This document shows positions 53,807 through 62,725 of a stretch of DNA of 64,000 nt, in pieces; the stretch's first letter is position 1, and the number at the start of each line of letters is the position of its first letter. This stretch comes from Crocosphaera chwakensis CCY0110. GTDB taxonomy: Bacteria > Cyanobacteriota > Cyanobacteriia > Cyanobacteriales > Microcystaceae. The notes under the pieces were generated by a model. That model saw only the letters and a program-made list of their open reading frames with translations, searched no databases and was not told where the DNA came from. The translations under genes and the position numbers were made by a program. The stretch covers positions 124,001 through 188,000 of the forward strand of contig NZ_AAXW01000001.1 of the NCBI RefSeq assembly GCF_000169335.1. The letters are read 5' to 3'.

Positions 53807-54050
53807 GAGATTTTTTGCTATAGTCAGCGATCGCAGTAATATAAATTAAATGTCCCAGTAATACCATTCCCCAGATTGCTGAAAACCAGCCAATCCAACT
53901 CCATTCCGCTTGTCTGATATTATGGACAAACCACACCCCAGAATTACCTGCTAAGAAAGCAGCGACATGAACAGCAAAGGTCATACGATCATCAAGGCGA
54001 CGGAACTCAGGATCAGCACGATCGGGTTTACGAGGCCAACGAGGAGGCAT
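53799..54050 (-). CDS. Two-helix membrane protein (2TM-domain type)
   Basis: 83 residues. A basic, proline-rich N-terminus (MPPRWPRKPDRADPEFRRLD) is followed by two membrane helices at about 25-45 and 52-73. WFVHNIRQAEWSWIGWFSAI between them is conserved in cyanobacterial 2TM proteins. Function unknown. First gene of a two-gene unit with the DUF3181 gene. Confidence 0.68.
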   Translation of the reverse strand: MPPRWPRKPDRADPEFRRLDDRMTFAVHVAAFLAGNSGVWFVHNIRQAEWSWIGWFSAIWGMVLLGHLIYITAIADYSKKSHG

Positions 54051-54199
54051 AGGGATTCATATCTATTATAATTTCTCTTTTTTATCTTATCAGAATCTTT
54101 CCCTTCCTGACTAATAAGAAATATGAAATCATCTAGAAAATTTCTTGAATAATGAAACAATGAGAAAGGATTATTTGTATTGATGGCTATTTAATTATT

Positions 54200-54688
54200 A
54201 TGTCTGATGTGACTGCACCCCCTGTTGATAACTCCAGCGAAAATACGACAATTCAAACGACCTTTACGGTTCAAGAAATCCGAGAATTATTACCCCATCG
54301 TTATCCTTTTGCTTTAGTGGATCGTATTATTGATTATGAGCCTGGGAAGAAGGCGGTAGGCATAAAAAATGTCACCATTAATGAGCCTTTTTTTCCTGGA
54401 CATATTCCTAGTTTACCAATAATGCCAGGGGTTTTAATTGTGGAATCTATGGCACAGGTTGGGGGAATTGTTCTTACTTTATTACCAGGGATGAAAGGGG
54501 TATTTTTTGCTTTTGCAGGAATTGATAAAGTTAGATTTCGTCGTCAAGTTATTCCTGGAGATCAATTGGTTATGACGGTGGAATTATTAACTCTCAAGCG
54601 TAATCGAATTGCCAAAATGAAAGGGGAAGGAACTGTGGATGGAGAGTTAGCAGTACAAGGTGAAATGCTTTTTTCTCGTATTGATTAA
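54200..54688 (+). CDS. fabZ: 3-hydroxyacyl-ACP dehydratase FabZ
   Basis: 162 residues with the single hot-dog fold. Catalytic H68 (FFPGHIPSLP) and E82 (VLIVESMAQ) are in place, and LPHRYPFALVDRI is diagnostic. It dehydrates 3-hydroxyacyl-ACP in fatty-acid elongation. The N-terminal 20 residues are an extra flexible stretch. In many bacteria fabZ sits among lipid A genes; here it stands alone. Confidence 0.95.
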   Translation: MSDVTAPPVDNSSENTTIQTTFTVQEIRELLPHRYPFALVDRIIDYEPGKKAVGIKNVTINEPFFPGHIPSLPIMPGVLIVESMAQVGGIVLTLLPGMKGVFFAFAGIDKVRFRRQVIPGDQLVMTVELLTLKRNRIAKMKGEGTVDGELAVQGEMLFSRID

Positions 54689-54726
54689 GGATTTGAAAAA
54701 TTAAATCAGATTTTGCTGATATTTTA

Positions 54727-54747
54727 AGGAGGAATCATAATCCTCCT
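54727..54747. terminator. Stem-loop after fabZ
   Basis: AGGAGGA (54727-54733) pairs with TCCTCCT (54741-54747) with a 7-nt loop, about 40 nt after the fabZ stop. A T-rich stretch begins only 8 nt later, so termination is plausible but not certain. Confidence 0.5.
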
Positions 54748-54821
54748 CAACAGATTTTTAGTTAAAAATACTTTTTTTCTCTATCATTGTTTGATTCAGT
54801 TTTTTGTTTTAAAAACCTAGA

Positions 54822-56168
54822 TTAGGTATAAGCTAATTTTTGAGTTATGATCATTTTAAAGCTATTAGGAGGCGCAATAGTTAATCCTCGTCTAACTGGT
54901 TTAAGGGGATGAGAAGAAGAAAGTTTGAATTTATATTTTGATAAGAGGGTAAACAAAACTATTTTCATTTCCATTTTTGCTAATTCCATACCAATACAGC
55001 GACGACTGCCTCCACCAAATGGCAAGTATTCATAGGGAGAAAATTGTCTTTCTAAGAATCTTTCTGGTCGGAATTGTTTAGAATTAGGATAAATATCTTC
55101 TCGATGATGAACTAAATAAATAGCAGGGGCAAAAACTGTACCAGGTTTAAATTGATATCCCATTAATTCTAAAGGAGTTTCTAAAACACGGATAAACGCA
55201 TTTACAACAACTGGATAAATGCGTAAAGTTTCGCTACAAACTGCATCTAAATAGGGTAACTTGATAATATTTAACAAGTCAATATTTTTATCTAAAATTG
55301 AGAAATGCGATCGCAGTTTTTCTTCAACCTCTGGACAATAATGAATCCAATATAATGCCCAGGTTAAACTAGATGCAGTGGTTTCATGGCCAGCAATTAA
55401 TAGAGTAATCAATTCGTCGTGTAATTCTTGATCACTCATGGGGTTTCCATCTTCATCTCTGGCTAATATTAGCAGAGTTAAAATGTCTTTTCCTTGATAA
55501 TTCTTTTGTTGTCGGCGTTCATTAATTTCAGTGTAAATTAAGTCATCAATTTGAGCTTTTATTCGTAAAAAACGACCCCAAGTCGTCCAGTTACCCCAAT
55601 CTTTTTGGAGAAAAGGAAAGAAAATAATCGTAGCATTAATAGGAGAATCAAAAAAAGATAGCCAACTTGTTAACAAATTTTTTAATTTCTGATAACGCTT
55701 TCCTTCTGCAATACCAAAAACTGCCTTTAAAATCACTTGTAAAGTAATTTCTTGCATTATTTCACGAACATTAAAAGATTGATTAATTTCTAACTTTTCA
55801 GAAACTTCATCACTAATAGAATAAATAAGTGTTGCATAACTTTGTAGTCTTTCCCCATGAAAAGCAGGAGTTAGCAATTTTCGTTCTCTTTGATGTTTTT
55901 CTCCTTTTAAAGATAGTAATGAATTATTTCCCAAAAAAGTCGTTAAAAAACCGCTTCCTCCTCCTGTTCTAAAATGGGTTTTATCCTTTGTTAATATTTC
56001 TTGAATACCTTGAGGATTACTAATATAAACAAAGGGAGTTTCTGATTGGCCAACAATAAAAATATCCCCATATCTTTCATAATAGTTTTCAAGAGAATCT
56101 AGGGGATAAAAAATTAGTTTAAAGAGTCTTAAAAGTCGAGGTGTAGAGATGCTAGGAGGTAAGACCAT
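54822..56168 (-). CDS. Cytochrome P450 (CYP110-like)
   Basis: 448 residues. Haem ligand C391 in FGGGSRRCIG, oxygen-activation motif AGHETT at 259-264, ExxR in CSETLRIYP, and the PERF motif in FRPERFLER. The PPSISTPRLLRL start and overall layout resemble CYP110, the main P450 family of cyanobacteria, whose members hydroxylate fatty acids or terpenes. Substrate not readable. No redox partner gene adjacent. Confidence 0.88.
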   Translation of the reverse strand: MVLPPSISTPRLLRLFKLIFYPLDSLENYYERYGDIFIVGQSETPFVYISNPQGIQEILTKDKTHFRTGGGSGFLTTFLGNNSLLSLKGEKHQRERKLLTPAFHGERLQSYATLIYSISDEVSEKLEINQSFNVREIMQEITLQVILKAVFGIAEGKRYQKLKNLLTSWLSFFDSPINATIIFFPFLQKDWGNWTTWGRFLRIKAQIDDLIYTEINERRQQKNYQGKDILTLLILARDEDGNPMSDQELHDELITLLIAGHETTASSLTWALYWIHYCPEVEEKLRSHFSILDKNIDLLNIIKLPYLDAVCSETLRIYPVVVNAFIRVLETPLELMGYQFKPGTVFAPAIYLVHHREDIYPNSKQFRPERFLERQFSPYEYLPFGGGSRRCIGMELAKMEMKIVLFTLLSKYKFKLSSSHPLKPVRRGLTIAPPNSFKMIITQKLAYT

Positions 56169-56361
56169 AACTGCAAGTTAAGTAAAATAAATAGCTATAA
56201 ATAATCGTAACATAAGAAAATATTAATTATCAAAACTTGATAGATCAAAAAAAAAATTAATCTTTTGATAATGAGTTATCATTTATTAACAAAAAAATAG
56301 ATAGAAATTGACCTCAATCAGTTACAATGACTACAGAATTCTCCGATAAGGTAAAGTCGCT

Positions 56362-56700
56362 ATGAAGCAAAGTGGTAGCCAAGGAATGGAAATCCAAAAG
56401 CTAACCGGACTAGAGCCGAAACATTTCGCAGATTTAGTCAGAGCATCTCAATTAGTTTTTGATCCAACGGGAGGGGTTTTTGGAAGACATTTGCACGTTG
56501 ATTGGTCTATCTTTGGATTATCCCCTCATATTATTGATAATTTGAGACAATTAGGCGAAAAGTATCAGTATGCGTCTCCTCATGTTCCGATGGAAATTAT
56601 TTGGATTCAACTCACCCCAGAAACCCGTAGTTGGTTCATCGATCATAAAGATATTTTATGGCAAATAGAAGAAGCATTTCCCCCTATTGACGAGGATTAA
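56362..56700 (+). CDS. Conserved cyanobacterial hypothetical protein
   Basis: 112 residues, no signal peptide. MEIQKLTGLEPKHFADLVRA, SQLVFDPTGGVFGRHLHVDW and FIDHKDILWQIEEAFPPIDE are its main stretches. I do not recognise a family. It may start at ATG 56386 (MEIQKL) instead, but no ribosome site decides. Confidence 0.5.
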   Translation: MKQSGSQGMEIQKLTGLEPKHFADLVRASQLVFDPTGGVFGRHLHVDWSIFGLSPHIIDNLRQLGEKYQYASPHVPMEIIWIQLTPETRSWFIDHKDILWQIEEAFPPIDED

Positions 56701-56723
56701 GGTTTCGTAGACTTAGTTATTTT

Positions 56724-56784
56724 GTCCCGCAAAGTATTGATTAAATATTCTACAATCTTAATCAAGAAAATGTGGGACTTTTTT
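56724..56784. terminator. Long hairpin between convergent genes
   Basis: GTCCCGC (56724-56730) pairs with GTGGGAC (56772-56778), and inside them TTGATTAA pairs with TTAATCAA. A T run (TTTTTTATTT) follows on the plus side. It serves the plus-strand gene at 56362 and perhaps both directions. Confidence 0.65.
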
Positions 56785-56786
56785 AT

Positions 56787-57041
56787 TTACTTATATTTCA
56801 GTTTCAAAATAAGAATAGGAAACGCTAGGACGAAAGTAGCAATATTAGTCATGATCACAGGAATATCTCTCATGAATAAACCGTAAATAATCCATAATAA
56901 AAGACCACTACAAAACAGTAAAAACATTTCTAAAGAAATATCTTTAGTCGAACGAGTTTTCCACGTCTTTAACATTTGTGGAAAAAAAGAAATGGTGGTT
57001 AATGTTCCTGCTAGTAAACCAATCCACGTAATAGAATTCAT
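56787..57041 (-). CDS. SemiSWEET sugar transporter
   Basis: 84 residues with three membrane helices forming one half-transporter. The PQ-loop sequence GTLTTISFFPQMLKTWKTRS and TKDISLEMFLLFCSGLLLWI are diagnostic. Bacterial SemiSWEETs work as dimers that carry sugars in both directions. The cyanobacterial substrate is not established. Confidence 0.9.
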   Translation of the reverse strand: MNSITWIGLLAGTLTTISFFPQMLKTWKTRSTKDISLEMFLLFCSGLLLWIIYGLFMRDIPVIMTNIATFVLAFPILILKLKYK

Positions 57042-57171
57042 AGGGTTTTAATAGGTCTTAATTCAGAATTAATTAACGAACAATAATAACAAAAGTGTAA
57101 TTATTATTATTCCTGGTACTAATTTAAGGTAAACTCAGGATAATTGCTATTAAATCATTATATTAAATTTT

Positions 57172-57875
57172 ATGAACCAGTCTACCACTTATCTTTCTAA
57201 CCAGCAAAAGTTACAGCAGTTAATGCAACAAGCGGAAATTGCTAATTTTGAACATTAAGTCAACTGTCTGGGGTATCTCAATGGCAGTTAAATCGACTAT
57301 TAATAGGGTTATTTCCTAAATTACCCATTACAGACCTTCTCAAGCTATCTCAGGTCTTAAAAATTCCTTTAGAACAGTTATTATTACAGTTTGAAACGAC
57401 AGAATCTTTGAGCGCAGATTGGCAAATTGCCAGTCAAGATATTTCAGGGAATATTGATAGTCATGCTGTGTCATTGCGACAGGAATATAAACAATTACAA
57501 CAGGAATTAGAGCAACAAGAAAAGCAGTTAGAAAAAGAATTTCAAGCCTCTAGTATCGCTGCTTTAGAATCTTGGTTATTGCAATGGCCGACGGCTGCTA
57601 TTGTTGCTCAAAAAAATCCTGAAATTTCTGCGGTCAAATTATTACCCTTAGTGAAACCCATTTTTGAATTACTCAAACAATGGGGATTGGAAATGAAAGG
57701 AAGTGTTGGGGAAGTAGTACCCTATGACCCTCAGTCTCATCAACTTCTAGAAGGAGGGGGTCATGCTGAACCGAATGATCCAGTGATTATTCGCTATGTG
57801 GGATATGGTCACGACCATAAACTTTTATATCGTGCCAAGGTTAGTCCTGTTAAGAAAAAAGAAACAACTACTTAA
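57172..57875 (+). pseudogene. GrpE-like protein with N-terminal HTH, frameshifted
   Basis: The ATG at 57172 opens MNQSTTYLSNQQKLQQLMQQ and stops after 28 codons. One base is missing at 57254/57255. In the next frame the protein continues from LSQLSGVSQWQLNRLLIGLF without a break to 57875. The rebuilt protein has about 234 residues: an HTH-like domain (30-75), a coiled coil (QEYKQLQQELEQQEKQLEKE) and a C-terminal GrpE-type beta region (LLEGGGHAEPNDPVIIRYVG). GrpE-type proteins exchange nucleotides on DnaK. It could also be rescued by restart or be a sequencing error. Confidence 0.72.
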
Positions 57876-58084
57876 TTTTTGTTACAAATATTGATAAATC
57901 ACCACTCTTTTTCCCAGCTTAGAGGGGTTTTTTGTCAAAGTTATCTGACATTTCCCTAAAAAACGCCATTTCGTTACATTTGATACTTACTTTTACAGTG
58001 ACCTCTTTCTATGCTTAATGGCTAAGGTTGCTGTTAAGTCTCACTTCAACACCTCCTTTTGTTGAATTGGTAATCATTAACTTT

Positions 58085-58498
58085 ATGGCCCACCATGGAA
58101 TTTTCATGTTGTTAGAGAAATATCCTCAACTACGGCCAATGATTAAACAGGGTCGCTATTTACTCGGATATACGGATGGCAGTTGCGACGGAAAACAGAT
58201 ACCAATATTTTTATTGCGTTCTCCCTGGACTCAATTTTGTATTTGGGCTAGTACGGATGAATTATCTGTACCGGCCGGAGGGGTTTTGGTTGTCACCGAT
58301 GATCCTGAGTGGAGTATAGAAAGCCACTGGAGAGCATACAGTTTAGTTACCCCTGCTTCTACTGTTCCATCTCGGCAAAATCATCGTCAGAAACGGTCAA
58401 AACCGACTTCACCTATGACCACCCTTGCAGCCGAAATTGCCACCGAAGCAGCCCAACATACTCGCACTCAGGGACATAATATGAGTCCTGTTACTTAA
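58085..58498 (+). CDS. Conserved cyanobacterial hypothetical protein
   Basis: 137 residues from ATG 58085 (MAHHGIFMLL). The longer frame from 58028 lacks support. A folded N-terminal part (LRPMIKQGRYLLGYTDGSCD, IFLLRSPWTQFCIWASTDEL) is followed by a basic, Ser/Thr-rich tail from about residue 90. No family recognised. Its stop overlaps the hypE stop (convergent, 4 nt). Confidence 0.5.
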   Translation: MAHHGIFMLLEKYPQLRPMIKQGRYLLGYTDGSCDGKQIPIFLLRSPWTQFCIWASTDELSVPAGGVLVVTDDPEWSIESHWRAYSLVTPASTVPSRQNHRQKRSKPTSPMTTLAAEIATEAAQHTRTQGHNMSPVT

Positions 58499-59541
58499 CA
58501 TATTCTGGGTAATTGTTCTCCGCTTAACATATCAACAATGCGCTGAGAACCGATTTTACTTTCTAGAGTAACTAAACCCATATCTGTTCCGTGGCCGGTT
58601 ACTTCACCAATAATAGAAGCGTCTTGAGAAAAAGATTTCATAATTTTCAAGGCTTGATTAACTGAGCTTTGCGGAATAAAAGCAACAAATTTCCCCTCAT
58701 TGGCAACATAGAGGGGATCAAACCCTAAAATTTCGCAAGCCCCTTGTACATCTTCTTGAATAGAAATTGTCCTTTCTTTGATATTGATAGTTACTTCGGC
58801 ACTGGTTGCGATTTCATTTAATGCACTGGCTAAACCTCCTCTGGTCAAGTCTCTTAAACAATTAATTTCTATGCCTTGATTAAGCATTTCTAAAACAACA
58901 TTATGAAGCGGAGCGCAGTCACTTTCAATAGTGGTTTCTAATTCTAATCCTTCCCTAACTGCCATAATAGAAATGCCGTGACGACCAATATCTCCATTGA
59001 TTAAAATAGCATCGCCTGGCTGCACAAATTGAGGAGCAATGCTTCGATCATGTTCAATAATACCTACTCCTGCGGTGTTAATAAAAATCCCATCTCCTTT
59101 ACCGCGATCAACTACTTTTGTATCTCCTGTAACTACTTGAATATTAGCTACGTCGGCTGCTTTTTTTAAAGACTGAATGACTCGCCATAAAGTTTCCATC
59201 GGTAGTCCTTCTTCTATGATAAATCCTAAACTTAAATAAAGCGGTCGTGCGCCACTCATGGCGAGATCATTGACCGTTCCATTAATGGCTAAACTGCCAA
59301 TATCTCCCCCAGGAAAAAAAAGCGGATGAATCACATAAGAATCTGTTGTAAAGGCTATTTTCGACCCAGGAAGGTTAATGACAGCCGAATCATGGGGAGG
59401 AATATCTTGAGCGGTTTTAAAGGTGGAAAAAACCATTTTTTCCAGTAACTGCTGCATCAGTTTTCCCCCTCCTCCATGAGCGAGTAAAACTTGCGGATAT
59501 TTATCTAAAGGAATGGGGCAAGATACATTAAAATCGTTCAT
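58495..59541 (-). CDS. hypE: [NiFe]-hydrogenase maturation protein HypE
   Basis: 348 residues of the AIR-synthase-like family. LLAHGGGGKLMQQLL at the N-terminus, FTTDSYVIHPLFFPGGDIGS and the C-terminal PRIC with the terminal cysteine (C348) are diagnostic. The cysteine takes a carbamoyl group from HypF and is dehydrated to thiocyanate, the source of the CN ligands. No other hyp or hydrogenase gene is in the window, as hyp genes are scattered in several cyanobacteria. Presence implies a [NiFe] hydrogenase. Confidence 0.95.
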   Translation of the reverse strand: MNDFNVSCPIPLDKYPQVLLAHGGGGKLMQQLLEKMVFSTFKTAQDIPPHDSAVINLPGSKIAFTTDSYVIHPLFFPGGDIGSLAINGTVNDLAMSGARPLYLSLGFIIEEGLPMETLWRVIQSLKKAADVANIQVVTGDTKVVDRGKGDGIFINTAGVGIIEHDRSIAPQFVQPGDAILINGDIGRHGISIMAVREGLELETTIESDCAPLHNVVLEMLNQGIEINCLRDLTRGGLASALNEIATSAEVTINIKERTISIQEDVQGACEILGFDPLYVANEGKFVAFIPQSSVNQALKIMKSFSQDASIIGEVTGHGTDMGLVTLESKIGSQRIVDMLSGEQLPRIC

Positions 59542-59638
59542 TTTAGATAATCAATCTCTAATTTATTCGTATATGAATTATAGAGATTGACCAAGGTCGC
59601 GGTATCTAGAAAAAAGCTTAAAATTTTGACAGTATGAT

Positions 59639-60106
59639 TTACCAAACCATTGCTAAATTTAAAATAAATTCAGGTAAAATATCTTCACCCAATAAAAACT
59701 TTGGCTCATTTAATACTTCTTTAGCTTGTCCTTGACGATAAATTTCAACTTGATGTGATTTTCTGTCAATTAACCAACCTAACTTAACTCCGTTAGCTTG
59801 ATATTCTTCCATCTTATCCTGTGTATTTTTCAAACTATCACTAGGGGACATTAATTCTAAAACAAAATTAGGTGCAATGGGTGGAAATTTTTCTCTTTGT
59901 TCTAGGGTTAATTGATTCCATCTTTCTAACTTTATCCAAGATACATCAGGCGATCGTTCTGCTGTCACTGCATTGTCTCGAATAATAAGATTAGAACGAA
60001 CATACATCTCGCTAAACAAACCACAAACAATAATAATTAAATATAAAACACCTGCAACTCTTGCATAAACCAATGAAGAGGTTTTAATTCTATCACCTAT
60101 AATCAT
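59639..60106 (-). pseudogene. In-frame chimera: DUF4386 N-terminus joined to Uma2 C-terminus
   Basis: 155 residues in one frame, but two unrelated halves. Residues 14-48 (ARVAGVLYLIIIVCGLFSEM, YVRSNLI) are the first membrane helix and signature of DUF4386 membrane proteins. From about residue 51 (RSPDVSWIKLERWNQLTLEQ) to the end the sequence is the C-terminal part of a Uma2 family (DUF820) PD-(D/E)xK-like protein (FVLELMSPSDSLKNTQDKME, GWLIDRKSHQVEIYR). Neither half is complete. A deletion fusing two genes is the simplest explanation. Confidence 0.72.
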
Positions 60107-60240
60107 ATTAATATCAATAATTCTAACAGTTAGATTAAGTCTTCAAAAACAGAGTTTTTGGGTAATACAAGCATCCTGAAATTAGACCCAGTTTAACCTA
60201 ACTATTAGAATATTATAGTGGACTAGAAAAATACGAGAGA

Positions 60241-60702
60241 TTAGTTAAGAAAAGCCCCACTTAATTTGGCTCCTGCTAAGTTAGTTTGTTCTAAATTAAC
60301 CCCTGTTAAATCAGCCCCTCTAAGATCCGCCCCCATCAAATTTGCTCCTTCTAGTTGAGTATTGGTTAAGTTGGCTCCTCCTAAATTTGCCCCACTCAGA
60401 TCCGCTTCTCTTAAATCAGCCCCACTTAAGTTGGCCCCACTTAAATCAATATCGATCATTTCTGCACCGATGAGACAAGCTTGAATCATGTTGGCATGAG
60501 TTAGATTAGATTCATTCAATTTAGCTTGGTTTAAATGAGCTTCTGTTAAAGCAACTCCTTTTAAATTTGCTAAAATCAACTCTGCCCCTTCTAAGTGGAC
60601 TCCGACTAGGTTAGCATCACACAGACAAACGTGAACTAAACTGACTCGACTAAAATCTCGTTCTCCGGCTGCGTATCGTTCCAACATTTCTTGAGCGTTC
60701 AT
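60241..60702 (-). CDS. Pentapeptide-repeat protein
   Basis: 153 residues. The cap MNAQEMLERYAAGERDFSRV is followed by nearly perfect A(D/N)LxG repeats from residue 28 to the end (for example LSGANLSGADLREADLSGAN). About 24 repeats make a quadrilateral helix of six coils. It follows a zinc-ribbon-like small gene by 30 nt and may share a transcript. Function unknown. Confidence 0.88.
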   Translation of the reverse strand: MNAQEMLERYAAGERDFSRVSLVHVCLCDANLVGVHLEGAELILANLKGVALTEAHLNQAKLNESNLTHANMIQACLIGAEMIDIDLSGANLSGADLREADLSGANLGGANLTNTQLEGANLMGADLRGADLTGVNLEQTNLAGAKLSGAFLN

Positions 60703-60732
60703 GTTAATTTCCTCGTTATTTATTGATGTTTT

Positions 60733-60942
60733 TTATGTGTTGTAAGCGGGCATTTCTTGATGACAGTGACTACAATACCAGTAGATACCTCGCCCATTAA
60801 TATGACATAGCAAAATATAAGAACAGCAAGGACAACTATGCTGATGGCTCATAGATTGGTCATATCTAGTGGTGTTTCTATGATGATCACTCCGAGAAGA
60901 ATAATGAAAGTTTTCAGAAGATTTTTTTAAAAGCGTTAGCAT
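60733..60942 (-). CDS. Small cyanobacterial zinc-ribbon-like protein
   Basis: 69 residues. The core SCPCCSYILLCHINGRGIYW with YCSHCHQEMP has two CxxC pairs plus histidines, a probable zinc knuckle. This C-terminal block is conserved in small cyanobacterial proteins of unknown role. The real start may be the internal ATG giving MSHQHSCPCC. Upstream of the pentapeptide gene on the same strand. Confidence 0.65.
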   Translation of the reverse strand: MLTLLKKSSENFHYSSRSDHHRNTTRYDQSMSHQHSCPCCSYILLCHINGRGIYWYCSHCHQEMPAYNT

Positions 60943-61491
60943 TATTGACCCGGTTGGGATGAGAATGTTCTCTTTCTTAGGAAGAAAACATAGACTTCTC
61001 TCTCGCAGGACGTAGAGTTTTATATCTATAGAGAAAAAAGTCTATTTCTTTCGACACATACCCGAAAACTATTCTCAAGTAACTACACCTTAACGTAGTA
61101 TTTTTATTCCTTACAATAAAGATACAAAAGTTTATATTTTATCCAGAAAAGTTAGCCTATTGCTAAAAATTTAACGCTAAAGAATTAATCACCAGCTATT
61201 TTTTTTACTCTTAGTCTATAATGCAAAAAACAATCAAGATTTAAACCAATATACTAATTTTTGAGAAAATTGTTTAAAAATAGAGGAAAAAACACATTTA
61301 ATGATGTTGAGCTAAAAAATATAGATTTAGATATTTTAGATAAAATTGTGTTAGAATTAAATCGTAGTTAAAGGTTACAAAAATATCTCTAATAATAGAA
61401 CAAAAATCAGGAGTCTAGCACCTACTCTCAGTGACAGCAGCGAATTAATTCCTGCTGAAGTTTCAAAAAATAACTATCAAAGGAGGCAACG
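60943..61491. other. 549-bp divergent region with a hairpin and a doubtful ORF
   Basis: TAGACTT (60991-60997) and AAGTCTA (61038-61044), with adjoining TCTCT and AGAGA, can form an imperfect hairpin upstream of the zinc-ribbon gene. At 61261-61371 a 36-codon frame starts with TTG (KLFKNRGKNTFNDVELKNID); it has no ribosome site. AAAGGAGG at 61479-61486 is the strong ribosome site of the PII-like gene. Nothing else stands out. Confidence 0.4.
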
Positions 61492-61791
61492 ATGTCTTCA
61501 AATATAAACGAAGGAATACTTTTTACCATCATTTGCGAAGCGTTTTTACAAGATCGTCTCATACACCTATTACAAACTATTGGCGTTTCTGGTTACACAA
61601 TTATTCCTGCACAGGGTGCTGGTAGTCATGGTAGGCGAATAGGTGATATTGCTGGATACAACACTAATATTGAAATCAAAACTATTGTTACTTCAGAAAA
61701 ATCTGATCAATTATTAGACGAACTGAATCAATTTGAAACAAATCGGGCTTTGATTGCATTTCGTCAAAAAGTAGACGGACTGTTTGATTAA
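61492..61791 (+). CDS. PII-like small signalling protein
   Basis: 99 residues with the ferredoxin-like PII/CutA fold: ILFTIICEAFLQDRLIHLLQ, then GVSGYTIIPAQGAGSHGRR and a second half NTNIEIKTIVTSEKSDQLLD. The GYTIIPAxGxGS segment is the nucleotide-binding region of PII-like proteins such as SbtB. The T-loop is short and lacks the classic PII phosphorylation site, and there is no SbtB-type C-terminal CGPxGC. Ligand and partner unknown. Excellent ribosome site AAAGGAGG. Confidence 0.68.
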   Translation: MSSNINEGILFTIICEAFLQDRLIHLLQTIGVSGYTIIPAQGAGSHGRRIGDIAGYNTNIEIKTIVTSEKSDQLLDELNQFETNRALIAFRQKVDGLFD

Positions 61792-61890
61792 TCAACACAA
61801 CAAAAAAATAGAAAATTATTCTGTCATCAGAGAGAAAAAATAATAGAAGCTTTCTGATGTCTTATTAACTTGCAAAAATATCGGATTTAT

Positions 61891-62724
61891 ATGACGAAGA
61901 CAATTAAAATATCTCCTGACGGAGGACAACCATTAACATTAAATTGGGTGGCTGTCGGATTTTTCAGTGCAGTTCATCTAGTTGCACTTTCGGCCCCGTG
62001 GTTCTTTTCATGGTCAGCTTTAGGTGTTGCTATTTTTCTTCATTGGTTTATCGGCAGTATTGGCATTTGTTTAGGGTATCATCGCTTATTAACTCATCGC
62101 AGCTTTGAAGTCCCAAAAGCCCTAGAATATATCATTGCTATCATTGGGGCTTTAGCATTGCAAGGTAGCCCGATATTTTGGGTTGCAGGACACCGAATGC
62201 ACCATGCCTATACTGAAGATATGAAAAAAGATCCTTACTCTGCGAAACGGGGTTTTTGGTGGAGTCATATGCTGTGGTTATTTTATGATCGTCAAGAATT
62301 TTTTAATTATGATCAGTATAAAAAATATGCTCCGGATCTCGATAAACAGCCCTTTTATCGTTGGTTAGATCGTTATTTCTTATTATTACAGTTACCTCTG
62401 GGACTTTTCCTTTACTTTCTCGGTGGTTGGTCATTTGTCATTTATGGTTTGTTTGTCAGAACGGTTTTACTTTGGCATAGTACCTGGTTTATTAACTCTG
62501 CATCTCATCTAAGAGGTTATCGTACTTATCAGAGTAATGATAATTCCCGTAACTTATGGTGGGCAGCTATCTTAACTTATGGAGAAGGTTGGCACAATAA
62601 TCATCATGCTTATCCTAATATAGCTAAGGCTGGATTAAAATGGTGGGAAATAGATGTAACTTGGTGGACTATTAAAATTTTGAGTAAACTGAATTTAGCT
62701 AAGAAGATTAAACTACCAGTTTAA
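61891..62724 (+). CDS. desC: Delta9-type acyl desaturase
   Basis: 277 residues from ATG 61891 (TTG 61870 is unlikely). The three histidine boxes are complete: HRLLTH at 64-69, HRMHH at 101-105 and HNNHH at 235-239. Four membrane segments are predicted. DesC places the first double bond in 18-carbon acyl chains, a central step in membrane fluidity and cold response in cyanobacteria. The last base of its stop precedes the next ATG by one nucleotide. Confidence 0.9.
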   Translation: MTKTIKISPDGGQPLTLNWVAVGFFSAVHLVALSAPWFFSWSALGVAIFLHWFIGSIGICLGYHRLLTHRSFEVPKALEYIIAIIGALALQGSPIFWVAGHRMHHAYTEDMKKDPYSAKRGFWWSHMLWLFYDRQEFFNYDQYKKYAPDLDKQPFYRWLDRYFLLLQLPLGLFLYFLGGWSFVIYGLFVRTVLLWHSTWFINSASHLRGYRTYQSNDNSRNLWWAAILTYGEGWHNNHHAYPNIAKAGLKWWEIDVTWWTIKILSKLNLAKKIKLPV

Positions 62725-62725
62725 A

